From: Nitrospira sp. UBA6493
GTDB taxonomy: Bacteria; Nitrospirota; Nitrospiria; Nitrospirales; Nitrospiraceae
Reading direction: 5' to 3'
Length of the DNA: 28,429 bases
NCBI GenBank assembly: GCA_002435325.1
Contig: DJMJ01000030.1
Location: forward strand, 1-28,429
In this document: positions 7,304-15,136 of the stretch, piece by piece
Layout: every line of letters starts with the position of its first letter
Numbering within the stretch: the stretch's first letter is position 1
Made by a program: the position numbers and the translations under genes
Notes under the pieces: model-generated
The model's input: the letters and a program-made list of their open reading frames with translations, nothing else
Databases searched by the model: none
What the model was told of the DNA's origin: nothing

Positions 7304-8566
7304 CTAGTAGGAGTGGAAGATTGGGAAGCGGCCGCAGAGTGCTTTGGCTTGCGCACGGACCTCTTCCAGGACGGCTGCATTCTGCCGGTTTTGCAACACG
7401 CGATCGATCAGCTCCACGATCTCCTTCATCTCGGCCTCGCGCATCCCGCGCGTCGAAACGATCGGCGATCCAATCCGGATGCCGCTGGCCACAGCCGGCG
7501 GCTTTTCATCATAGGGAACTGCATTCTTATTGACGATGATGCCCGCTGCGTCCAACGCCGCATCGGCTTCTTTTCCCGTAATGCCTTTGTTGCTGAGGTT
7601 TACCAAGAAGAGATGGGTATCGGTGCCTCCGGAAACGATCTTATAACCGCGGTCCAGCAGGCCTTGCGCAAGGACACGGGCATTGGCGATGACCTGTTGC
7701 TGGTATTTCTTAAAGGACGGCGACAAGGCCTCCTTGAGCGCTACGGCTTTGGCCGCAATTACGTGCATCAAGGGCCCGCCTTGAAGGCCCGGGAAGATGA
7801 TCTTATCGACAGCCTTGGCATGCTCGGCTTTGCACATGACGATGCCGGCGCGGGGACCGCGAAGCGTCTTATGCGTAGTCGTCGTGACGAAATCGGCATA
7901 GGGAACCGGGCTCGGATGGAGTCCCGCCGCGATCAGTCCGGCGATATGGGCGATGTCGACCATGAGATAGGCGCCGACAGATTTGGCGATCTGTTGAAAG
8001 CGCGGAAAGTCGAGCACGCGTGCGTAGGCGCTGGCGCCTACGACGAGCATGCGGGGGCGGCATTCCTCCGCGATTTTCTGCACGGCATCGTAGTCGATGG
8101 TCTCGGTCTGGCGGTCCACTCCATAGGAGAATGCCTTGAAGATCATCCCGGAAAAACTGACTTTGCTTCCATGTGTCAGGTGCCCGCCTTGGGCGAGGTC
8201 CATCCCAAGAATGGTGTCGCCTGGTTTGAGGACGGACAGGTACGCCGCCATGTTAGCGGACGAACCGGAGTGCGGCTGCACATTGACATGGTCGGCGCCG
8301 AAGAGTTCCTTGGCCCGTTGGATGGCGAGGTCTTCGACTGTGTCGACGTGCTGGCATCCGCCGTAGTAGCGCTTGCCGGGATACCCCTCCGCATATTTGT
8401 TCGTCATGATGCTGCCCTGAGCAGCCAAGACCGCTGGGCTGGCGAAGTTTTCTGAGGCGATCAACAATAACTTGTCATGCTGGCGTGTTTCTTCTGCCTC
8501 AATGGCAGCATAGACATCCAGATCTGTCGCCTTGAGCGCTTCCAACGACCCTATCGCGTCCCGCAT
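7304..8566 (-). CDS. glyA: Serine hydroxymethyltransferase
   Basis: The 420-residue enzyme interconverts serine plus tetrahydrofolate and glycine plus methylene-tetrahydrofolate with pyridoxal phosphate. Family signatures include IASENFASPAVL, EGYPGKRYYGGC, HSGSSANMAAY and DIAHIAGLIAAG. The cofactor lysine is K233 in VTTTTHKTLRGPRAG. Length and motifs are normal. The ATG at 8566 follows GGAGG by 4-5 nt. It sits 25 bp after rplI and 32 bp before nrdR, so it is probably cotranscribed with both. It supplies one-carbon units for purine, thymidylate and methionine synthesis. Confidence 0.98.
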   Translation of the reverse strand: MRDAIGSLEALKATDLDVYAAIEAEETRQHDKLLLIASENFASPAVLAAQGSIMTNKYAEGYPGKRYYGGCQHVDTVEDLAIQRAKELFGADHVNVQPHSGSSANMAAYLSVLKPGDTILGMDLAQGGHLTHGSKVSFSGMIFKAFSYGVDRQTETIDYDAVQKIAEECRPRMLVVGASAYARVLDFPRFQQIAKSVGAYLMVDIAHIAGLIAAGLHPSPVPYADFVTTTTHKTLRGPRAGIVMCKAEHAKAVDKIIFPGLQGGPLMHVIAAKAVALKEALSPSFKKYQQQVIANARVLAQGLLDRGYKIVSGGTDTHLFLVNLSNKGITGKEADAALDAAGIIVNKNAVPYDEKPPAVASGIRIGSPIVSTRGMREAEMKEIVELIDRVLQNRQNAAVLEEVRAQAKALCGRFPIFHSY

Positions 8567-8591
8567 CGATCCTCCAAGCGTCTCTATACTC

Positions 8592-9059
8592 TTAAGCGGA
8601 AGGGGCTTCCGGTTCCTGTTTCTTCACCACACGCACCGTGACAGTTGCGGTAACTTCGCGCGGCATCTTGATCGGCACGGTGACCGTTCCCAGTTCCTTG
8701 ATCGGCTGGGCGAGTTGCACTTTGCGGCGATCCACGGTGAAGCCTTGAGCGGCCAAGCCGTCCACAATGTCCTTGTTGGTGACGGAGCCGAACATCTTGT
8801 CGTCTTTGCCGACCTGCGCTTCGATCGTGATCGTCACAGCTGACAGACTTTTCGCATGCGCTTCAATCTCGAGCTTTTCCTTCTTCGCCTTTTCCGCGGC
8901 CACGCGCTTGACGTGTTCAAAAGCCTTGATGCTGCGGCTATTCGCCTCCACGGCCTTGCGGCGCGGGAGGAGGAAATTCCTGGCAAACCCAGTGGACACA
9001 TCGATCAGGTCGCCCAAGTGTCCGACCCCTTCGAGGGTCTCTTGTAGAATGACTTTCAT
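8592..9059 (-). CDS. rplI: 50S ribosomal protein L9
   Basis: From the ATG at 9059 the protein has 155 residues and begins MKVILQETLEGVGHLGDLID, the classic L9 N-terminal 23S rRNA-binding domain with GFARNFLLPRRKA. A long charged helix (about 50-80, rich in A, E and K) connects to the C-terminal domain. The frame extends another 20 codons upstream, but AAGGAG directly before 9059 fixes the start. It is the first gene of a run with glyA and nrdR. The usual partners rpsF and rpsR are not upstream; a divergent gene is there instead, so the common rpsF-rpsR-rplI operon has been split in this genome. Confidence 0.97.
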   Translation of the reverse strand: MKVILQETLEGVGHLGDLIDVSTGFARNFLLPRRKAVEANSRSIKAFEHVKRVAAEKAKKEKLEIEAHAKSLSAVTITIEAQVGKDDKMFGSVTNKDIVDGLAAQGFTVDRRKVQLAQPIKELGTVTVPIKMPREVTATVTVRVVKKQEPEAPSA

Positions 9060-9090
9060 ACCCCTAACTCCTTCTGTTGGAAAGAGAAAG

Positions 9091-9119
9091 AAGATACTGG
9101 GGTGGCGGCCAAAAGTCAA
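9091..9119 (-). promoter_or_regulatory. Sigma-70-type promoter for rplI-glyA-nrdR-kinase-regulator
   Basis: On the minus strand TTGACT (9114-9119) and TATCTT (9091-9096) are separated by 17 bp, about 30 bp upstream of the rplI start and its ribosome site. The -35 box matches consensus at five of six bases, the -10 at four. Confidence 0.6.
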
Positions 9120-9216
9120 TTCTCAAAGTCCTTTTCCTTAAGGCGCCATCCGGCTGGACAGGGGCTCTCATGCCCCTTTATCATGATCCATTCTCAGGAA
9201 AGAATTGAGGAGTTTG

Positions 9217-10674
9217 ATGGCGCTGACGGCGAGAGAATGTCTTGAAACCTGTGCCGTGCGGCTGGAGGCCGAAGGCCACCAGCTGACGCAGGCTGGTTTC
9301 GATGCGCCCATTCTGGTCACCCAAGGGCGATTGATCCAGACGATCGGAGCGCTTCACCTATACGAGTTTACGCTTCCTGCCGGTTGTACGCTGGCCGTTG
9401 ACCTTCCCGTTTCAATCATTCCCGAGGAGGAACTGGAGGCGACCGAGGGCGTCGTCATCAGTTGCCACGGGGGGGTCGCAAGGGTGCAGGCAGTCGATGC
9501 CATCGGTTCATCGGTGCCATCAGCGACCCTGGTGCCAGACCGGGCCGGATATCTGCAGACCGTGGCCAAGCGGCTGGTCGAGATGATGACGCAGGCCGAT
9601 GCCTATAATCTTGGCCCGACAGAACGGTTGGTCCCGCTCCTTCTCTCGGCAGGCGATCCTGAGCAGGTGTATCAAGGGTCTTCCGCTATTCTCGGAACCA
9701 TTTGGTTGGAGGATCGCGCGCTACGCCGGCAGAAGCTGGCCAGTCTGGTGCTGGAGCTGATCCGGGCCAACAAACGCATACTGTTGATCAGTCCCGACCA
9801 TCACGCCTGCGACGAGCTGGCCGGGATAGTCGCGCGCGCCATGAAAGCCAGCGGGTTGACCTACAAGACCTGGATCAGCCGGTATGAAATGACGACTGTG
9901 TCCCAGATGGCCGGTCTGTCGATTCACGAGCTGGGGTTCGAGGCCCAAATGCATCAGTTTTACGCGAAGTCCAGGGCGGAAAAAGCGTCGCTAAGGCGGA
10001 AGTATGATCGGTTTCGCGAACTTACGCCGTTGCTGGCCTATAAGGGGCAAAAGCAAAAGGATCTCGATGAAGTGCGATTGCTGGAATGGCGCCTCCTGAC
10101 CCAATTGAGCGAGTTGCAGGCCAAAGTGAAGGATGTAACCACGATTCTTACGGAATATGAAAATCTCCCCCTCTGGCGGCGATTGGGTATGCAGACCATG
10201 GGGAAAAATGTGGAATCGCTGCAGCAGTACCGTGTGTTGTACGAAAAACAGATTGGTGAATTGACCGCAGAGCTCGATATTGCCAAAGTGCGCATTGAGG
10301 AACTTGTGCCGGAAGCCGCGGTGCCGAAAGATCTGCGCCCGGAATTCGAGGAGCTTAAAGAGGACATCAAGAAATTAGGCGGCACCAAGAAGATTCGCGA
10401 ATTATTGGCGGCCGAAGAAGATACAAACCGGCAGGCCTTTATTCAGAATCGACGACTGGTTGTGGCGACGCCGGCTCGCGTGGCGAGCGATCCGCTGTTC
10501 AGCCGCGTGCGGTTTGATGTGCTGATCGCGGAAGACGCGCCGTGGATCGAGACCGCTCTGCTGTTTGCCGCCTCAGGACTGGTCCGGGAGCGCATTGTCT
10601 TGAGCGGCGATATTCGCGATGTCGGACCGGCAGGATGTTGGACGATGTCGGAGGCTCAGCCCGCCTCGTCGTAG
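9217..10674 (+). CDS. Degenerate SF1-helicase-like protein with coiled coil, function unknown
   Basis: The 485-residue protein starts at the ATG 9217, preceded by GAGGAG at 9207-9212. Residues about 1-110 are a beta-rich region. From about 155 it resembles the first RecA-like domain of Upf1/Dna2-type helicases: RANKRILLISPDHHACDEL resembles motif Ia, FDVLIAEDAPWIETALLF resembles motif II, and ERIVLSGDIRDVGPA resembles motif III. The expected Walker A GxGKT is absent; the equivalent stretch reads QGSSAILGTIWLEDRA. A long charged segment (about 245-405) looks like a coiled-coil insertion. It ends just after motif III, so no second RecA domain is present. It is probably not an active helicase. 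It is divergent from rplI and immediately upstream of a tRNA gene. Similarity to helicases is my own motif reading and is moderate. Confidence 0.7.
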   Translation: MALTARECLETCAVRLEAEGHQLTQAGFDAPILVTQGRLIQTIGALHLYEFTLPAGCTLAVDLPVSIIPEEELEATEGVVISCHGGVARVQAVDAIGSSVPSATLVPDRAGYLQTVAKRLVEMMTQADAYNLGPTERLVPLLLSAGDPEQVYQGSSAILGTIWLEDRALRRQKLASLVLELIRANKRILLISPDHHACDELAGIVARAMKASGLTYKTWISRYEMTTVSQMAGLSIHELGFEAQMHQFYAKSRAEKASLRRKYDRFRELTPLLAYKGQKQKDLDEVRLLEWRLLTQLSELQAKVKDVTTILTEYENLPLWRRLGMQTMGKNVESLQQYRVLYEKQIGELTAELDIAKVRIEELVPEAAVPKDLRPEFEELKEDIKKLGGTKKIRELLAAEEDTNRQAFIQNRRLVVATPARVASDPLFSRVRFDVLIAEDAPWIETALLFAASGLVRERIVLSGDIRDVGPAGCWTMSEAQPASS

Positions 10675-10693
10675 AAATTCACGTGACTATTAC

Positions 10694-10723
10694 TTGACGC
10701 CGGTAGCGATAATTCAGGATAAT
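10694..10723 (+). promoter_or_regulatory. Promoter for tRNA-Leu
   Basis: TTGACG (10694-10699) and GATAAT (10718-10723) are 18 bp apart and end 18 bp before the mature tRNA 5' end. Each box matches five of six consensus bases. Confidence 0.65.
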
Positions 10724-10741
10724 CCCTCTTTCGACCCGAAT

Positions 10742-10827
10742 GCCGAAGTGGTGGAATGGCAGACACACTGGTTTCAGGTACCAGCGACCGCAAGGTCATG
10801 CGGGTTCAACTCCCGCCTTCGGCACCA
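10742..10827 (+). tRNA. tRNA-Leu (anticodon CAG)
   Basis: All arms can be drawn. The acceptor stem is GCCGAAG with CTTCGGC. The anticodon stem CTGGT/ACCAG encloses the loop TTCAGGT, giving anticodon CAG, which reads CUG. A long type-II variable arm GACC-GCAA-GGTC is typical of leucine tRNAs. The T arm is GCGGG-TTCAACT-CCCGC. Discriminator A (10824) is followed by an encoded CCA (10825-10827). Confidence 0.97.
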
Positions 10828-11109
10828 ACCTTTTCTAAGAGATTCTAACTCTAACTCGGTTAATTGGGACGATAACACTACGGTCGTAGTGCGGAGTCCA
10901 GTCCCGCAATCTCACAGCCATACCAGGCTGCCGTTTCGACATGGTTCAGGAAGGTGTGGGTGATTCCCCACATCGTTTCAACGAACAGTCGGTGATAGAC
11001 TCAGAAATTTGCGGATAGTGTCTGTGGGGGTCGCGTTATCGGCAAGCCGGCAACGCGGCCTGGTACGTCGAAGGTGTGGGGGTGAACCGGTTGAGGGTTC
11101 AGCAGCCGG
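10828..11109. other. Intergenic stretch after tRNA-Leu with small hairpins, no gene seen
   Basis: No convincing coding frame is present. Small inverted repeats occur at 10876-10891 (CACTACG-GT-CGTAGTG), 10955-10972 (TGTGGG/CCCACA) and 11083-11101 (TGAACC/GGTTCA), none followed by a clear T-run. AAGGTGTGGG occurs twice, at 10951 and 11071. Confidence 0.4.
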
Positions 11110-11379
11110 CTACAGTTCGCGGATTGCGCCTTGGAGAACTGTAATCTGTGTCACAGGATCGCCGGTGGATCTCAGCTCGGTACGGATTTGGTCTTTGAGG
11201 TAGGAGGAATAGCCGACCCGGTCGACGAGGAGATCGAGGAACCGTTCGGCCGGTAGCAGGCTTTGAGTCTTGAGTTCTTCGACCGTGTCATCGCTCACCG
11301 GGATGTAAGTGCTCCCGATGTGAAAGACGACGTTATAGTAACGTTCCCGACCGATCCGTTCAAATCGTAAGCCCTTCAT
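11110..11379 (-). CDS. Small hypothetical protein, last gene of the dab cluster
   Basis: From the ATG at 11379 this is an 89-residue soluble protein starting MKGLRFERIGRERYYNVVFH and ending in VTQITVLQGAIREL. GGGAG lies 8 nt upstream. No cysteine cluster, signal peptide or membrane segment is visible and I do not recognise a family. The frame is open 45 codons further upstream, but that extension crosses the strong hairpin at 11453-11479 and has a different composition. It follows the PII-like gene by 143 bp on the same strand and may be transcribed with it or separately. Confidence 0.6.
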   Translation of the reverse strand: MKGLRFERIGRERYYNVVFHIGSTYIPVSDDTVEELKTQSLLPAERFLDLLVDRVGYSSYLKDQIRTELRSTGDPVTQITVLQGAIREL

Positions 11380-11452
11380 GCCATGCTCCCTTCCCCTCGC
11401 AAGAGGGGCCATTCTAGACAAGTCTTGGCGTGGAAGACAAGAGCGGAGCGAT

Positions 11453-11479
11453 CCAGCCGGGGATTGCATCCCCGGACTG
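11453..11479. terminator. Strong hairpin between the PII-like gene and the small hypothetical gene
   Basis: CCGGGGAT (11457-11464) pairs perfectly with ATCCCCGG (11468-11475) around a 3-nt loop, and flanking CCAG/CTGG extends the stem with one bulged base. On the minus strand it is followed by a weak, mixed pyrimidine tract, so it is at best a partial terminator. A second hairpin, CCCCTC-GCAA-GAGGGG, lies at 11393-11408. Confidence 0.4.
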
Positions 11480-11522
11480 GTCACTGCGCAGGGGTCGGAC
11501 CCGGTCTCCTTCATCCGCTGGT

Positions 11523-11858
11523 CTATTTAGCGGATTTTCCGAAATACTCCTGTCGGCTGACCGAGACATCGGTCACGAACATGACTCCGGAATGGCGGTC
11601 GAAAAGGGGGCGTAATCCCGCCAGGATGGGCTCGACCTTTTCCTCCGGCACGACCGTCATGACCATCTCAAGACTTTCCTGTTCACTGAACATGAAATGC
11701 GCTTCGCGCACCCCATGGTGTCCCTTGCCCGACACATTGCCGATGATCGTGTAGCCGGTCGCTTTAACCCTGTCCAGCAACTCTGTCACAAATGCCCGAT
11801 GTTCCCCCGCAACGATCACCCGGATTTCCTTCATCGGATGCAATGTCAACGCGCCCAC
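11523..11858 (-). CDS. PII-like signalling protein of the inorganic-carbon operon
   Basis: The 111-residue protein has the PII ferredoxin-like fold pattern: MKEIRVIVAGEHRAFVTELLDRV, a short loop GKGHHGVREAH in place of the T-loop, and a C-terminal MFVTDVSVSRQEYFG strand. Canonical PII proteins carry a longer T-loop with a uridylylated tyrosine, which is not seen here. PII-like proteins of this kind (CPII, SbtB) sit beside bicarbonate uptake genes and bind adenine nucleotides, in some cases with bicarbonate. A role in tuning the Dab pump is inferred from that and from its place 47 bp after dabA. The GTG at 11858 is chosen because AGGAAGGAG lies 7 nt upstream; the next ATG (11834) has no ribosome site. 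Confidence 0.85.
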   Translation of the reverse strand: MGALTLHPMKEIRVIVAGEHRAFVTELLDRVKATGYTIIGNVSGKGHHGVREAHFMFSEQESLEMVMTVVPEEKVEPILAGLRPLFDRHSGVMFVTDVSVSRQEYFGKSAK

Positions 11859-11905
11859 AGCTCAGCTCCTTCCTTGGTAGATGGCCTCCGTAGTGATTCC
11901 TAAAT

Positions 11906-14900
11906 TCACAATCCCGTACCTGAGTCGACTTTGGCCCACTCGCCGGTCGGCCGATATCGATAGAAAGCTCCGTCTTCCGGTTCCAGCGCGACTAAGTGAA
12001 CCCATTCATTATGATAGTACTGCTGCAGCACTTCATGGCGTCCGATCAGCTTCACGATCCGTTCGCGGGGCGCTTCGATCACGGACAGAAGCCGCATCGG
12101 CTCATGGTACGGTACGTCGCCGTTCATGACGGTTTGGAGCGCGAGTCCGAGCCGGAGATCGCTCCAGGGGCCGGACATGATGCCGAAGCGTCCCACGACG
12201 TTATGATAGATCTTGCTTCCGCTGCCGTACACCTCATTATCCACCGTGGAAAAATAATGTTCCATGTTGATCCATTGGGCCACAACCTGCGGCCCGGTCA
12301 TCAGCACTTCGAGCAAGCGGCCGCTCGGGTCCTCACGATAGTTGTACGATTGCAGAAAGACGCGGCCGCCTAGATCAATCCCTTTGGTAAGATCCCGCCG
12401 GCCGATGACGATGGCCGTGTTGCTCGACAAGCCCCATTCCGGCCGCACCTGACTCCAGTCCATGCTGCGCTGGCGCACGTGCTCGACGGACTCCGGAGCC
12501 GGCAGCGGCTCAGTGAGATCGGGGAAGCGCGTGCAGCGCTCCAGACTTGTGAGCATTGAGGCTTCTTTGAGGTCCTCGACGAGCCGCGCGATATCCGCCC
12601 GGTGGGTCGCTGGCGCATCCTCCAAGTCGAACAGCTGGACGTCATCGGTCGTGGTATCGACCTGGCCGGCCAGGAAGTGCGTGTCGGAGGGAATCACGAG
12701 GCCGTTCTTCGCCAGGCGCTCACGCACTTTCTGATTGTTGGCCATCATGGCGAGGACACGCGCATTGGGTTTCCCCTCGTTGCCTCCGCAGGCGCCGCAG
12801 TCCAAGGCGGATTCGAACGGATTATTCTCCGTCGTGCTGCCGTGCGCGCAGAACAGGACAAGGCGCGCCAGATTGCGTGTGAGCCCCATCATCCGCAAGG
12901 CCGTGTCCACGGTCAGAACCTGCTCCTCGATCGTAAAGCCGGTGCGCGTAATCCGTTCTTTCTGCCGCGAGGCCGATCGTTGATTGATGTCGTAGCGTTG
13001 CCGCAAGGTTGCCACAAAGCTGTTGAGCTCATTTGGCGACAGCCCCGCCTGGGTAGCGGCGGCGACGAGCGTGGCGTCAGGTTCTCCGTCGCCGCTCAAG
13101 GCCCGTTGCCGCAAAGATTCGACCAGGGCCGGCGTGATCTGGGAGCTGCGCAGACCGGTGAGCTCTTGCAGGGCCTGCCGGATGGTGGCCTGTTGCTCGG
13201 CCGCAAGCATCTCGGAGGTTTCGGCCGGGGCCAGCTTGTCCACGGTCAGTGTCGTGGCGATCGATGGCACGAAGAGGCGCCGGAGCCAGGAGGTCCAGCG
13301 CCGGTAAAGCGCGGGCAGGAGCGTCTTCCCGACGATCGGGAGCCCGTAGAACCAGCCCAGCGATTCCACCATGACGTAGGGCGTCACGACATTTTCTTTC
13401 AAATCGTGCAACAGTGTATGGCCGGCATGGACTATTCTGGTCCGGGCTTCGTGTTTCGGGATGATATGGTCCAGATAACTGCGGGGGATCTCGCGCACCT
13501 CGTTCTTGGCGCGCATGATGACGGGGAACTGTTCCGTGTCGTGTTCCCTGCCCCAGGCGCGATAGCGGATGAAGGCGGCGAAGAAGCCGGCGAATCCGTA
13601 GGTCTCATTCGCGCCGCTGGATTCAAGATGTCGTCGGAATGGTTCGGAACGGACATCGATGCAGAAGACCGATTGGGAATGAGGCCGGACGAGTTCCTGT
13701 TCGACGCCCGGCGTGGAGCGAGTCATCTGCGATCGCGCGAGCGTGCCGAGGAGCCGTTCCTGATAGCCCATCTCGAAGGCTTTGAGCCAGACCGGTCCAT
13801 GGGCCGATTCGGGAAATGCTTTCATCCAGTCAACGAGACGGACGAGTTCGGCTGGTGCCGTCGTCAGCAGCGTAGCGGGATTGAGCTGGAGCGCCAGCGC
13901 GAGGGCGCGCAACTGCTTGGCGGCGCCATGACGGGCAACGCGGACCTGGCGGGGGGCCACGTCCGATCGGTAGCGCGCGAGCAATTCGTCCCAGCCGTTT
14001 TTCTTCTGATGCCGCAGACGGTCAACTTCCTCCGCATAGATCGCGGGGAGTCGTCCGGTGACTCGTTCCCTCCGGAGAAAATACTCGTTGGATTGGCGCT
14101 GCATATAGTTGGTAATGGCCTGATAGTTCCCGGCGATGCCGAGTTCTTCCCGGCAGGCCTTCTGCACCAGTTCGCGCGCATACCAGACCCGGATCGCGAG
14201 ATACTTGACCACCCCCACTGGATAGGCCTGTTGCCATTCGTAGTCGCGCTCTTCCGCGCGCCATTTGATGAACCCGGACCAGCCCGGCAGTGCTGTGAGC
14301 TGCAAGGCGAGATAATCCTGCCGCAGTGCGGCTGGAATGCCGAGGGCGTCCAGACTTTCCAAGAGGGCGTCTTCGGGATAGTCGGGCAGGCGGGCAATCT
14401 TCCGTCTGCTGTCGGGAATGCCGACGGGCGACCATTCGCGAGCCGCAAGGGCTTTCCAGGCCAGGTAGAGTCCATGCTCACGTCCGGGCATGGCCCAGGT
14501 GGCGTGCCCTTCGTCAAGAAAGGCCTCGCACCACTTGATGAGCTCACGGTTGATCTGATCGACGATGGTGGTGCCGAGCGCCTGATCGCACCAATGTGAG
14601 AGGGTCATCCATTTGGCGAGCGAGGCCTGGTCGCACTGGACCATGCCGCGTACGCGTTCCCCCACATCCGGGTTGGGTAACACCGCGTCCAAACGGTCGG
14701 CGATCGACACGTCGAGCTGGTGATAGGGATCATGCTCCCACCGTGCTTCCAATGGTTCCTCGACCGGTGTGCAGAGGCCCTCGGCGAGGCAGGCGTGCAG
14801 CACTTCGCCGTGGGAGACACGATGCAAGCCGATAGTCACGTAGTCAGGCCGCGCCAACGGCGTCACGGCCATTTCCACATGACGGGATTGAATCCGGCCG

Positions 14901-15136
14901 GAGCGCAGATAGTGGCGATAGACGTCGCTGGGCAAATACCCCTGGCCCCCGAGAAACTGCTTGCCGCGCGTGACGGTTTCTTCGAACGGAAGATATTCGA
15001 GGCTGTGGAGTGGATTGTGGTGCACGAAGGTCCGCATCGGCCAATATTGGGCGATGACCTCGCTCGCGAGGCGGATCACGCCCCGGAGTTCCATGCGCCG
15101 TGTCTCAATATCGACGGACGTAATCATCGGGTCCAT
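11906..15136 (-). CDS. dabA: DabA (DUF2309), carbonic-anhydrase-like subunit of the CO2/bicarbonate uptake pump
   Basis: The 1076-residue protein belongs to the DUF2309/UPF0753 family. DabA binds zinc and, with the membrane subunit DabB, drives CO2 hydration at the cytoplasmic face using a cation gradient. The four residues essential in Halothiobacillus DabA are conserved here: C492 and D494 in SVFCIDVRSEP, and H765 and C780 in FCAHGSTTENNPFES and DCGACGGNEGKPNARVLAMM. The H-to-C spacing of 15 equals that of the reference protein. N-terminal signatures such as FVHHNPLHSLE are also present. It is longer than many DabA proteins (about 800-1000). The gene overlaps the preceding membrane-subunit gene by 13 bp. 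GGAG 8 nt upstream supports the ATG at 15136; another ATG at 15127 overlaps that gene's stop codon as ATGA. Confidence 0.95.
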   Translation of the reverse strand: MDPMITSVDIETRRMELRGVIRLASEVIAQYWPMRTFVHHNPLHSLEYLPFEETVTRGKQFLGGQGYLPSDVYRHYLRSGRIQSRHVEMAVTPLARPDYVTIGLHRVSHGEVLHACLAEGLCTPVEEPLEARWEHDPYHQLDVSIADRLDAVLPNPDVGERVRGMVQCDQASLAKWMTLSHWCDQALGTTIVDQINRELIKWCEAFLDEGHATWAMPGREHGLYLAWKALAAREWSPVGIPDSRRKIARLPDYPEDALLESLDALGIPAALRQDYLALQLTALPGWSGFIKWRAEERDYEWQQAYPVGVVKYLAIRVWYARELVQKACREELGIAGNYQAITNYMQRQSNEYFLRRERVTGRLPAIYAEEVDRLRHQKKNGWDELLARYRSDVAPRQVRVARHGAAKQLRALALALQLNPATLLTTAPAELVRLVDWMKAFPESAHGPVWLKAFEMGYQERLLGTLARSQMTRSTPGVEQELVRPHSQSVFCIDVRSEPFRRHLESSGANETYGFAGFFAAFIRYRAWGREHDTEQFPVIMRAKNEVREIPRSYLDHIIPKHEARTRIVHAGHTLLHDLKENVVTPYVMVESLGWFYGLPIVGKTLLPALYRRWTSWLRRLFVPSIATTLTVDKLAPAETSEMLAAEQQATIRQALQELTGLRSSQITPALVESLRQRALSGDGEPDATLVAAATQAGLSPNELNSFVATLRQRYDINQRSASRQKERITRTGFTIEEQVLTVDTALRMMGLTRNLARLVLFCAHGSTTENNPFESALDCGACGGNEGKPNARVLAMMANNQKVRERLAKNGLVIPSDTHFLAGQVDTTTDDVQLFDLEDAPATHRADIARLVEDLKEASMLTSLERCTRFPDLTEPLPAPESVEHVRQRSMDWSQVRPEWGLSSNTAIVIGRRDLTKGIDLGGRVFLQSYNYREDPSGRLLEVLMTGPQVVAQWINMEHYFSTVDNEVYGSGSKIYHNVVGRFGIMSGPWSDLRLGLALQTVMNGDVPYHEPMRLLSVIEAPRERIVKLIGRHEVLQQYYHNEWVHLVALEPEDGAFYRYRPTGEWAKVDSGTGL

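Noticed and set aside
7313..8455. 380-codon plus-strand frame opposite glyA
   Set aside because: Fully contained opposite a clear serine hydroxymethyltransferase; no family resemblance.
10619..10963. Open frame running through the tRNA-Leu gene
   Set aside because: It overlaps a fully foldable tRNA and the end of the helicase-like gene.
12602..14599. 665-codon open frame on the plus strand opposite dabA
   Set aside because: It is antisense to a protein with conserved zinc-site motifs; long antisense frames are expected in GC-rich genes, and the translation shows no recognisable domain.
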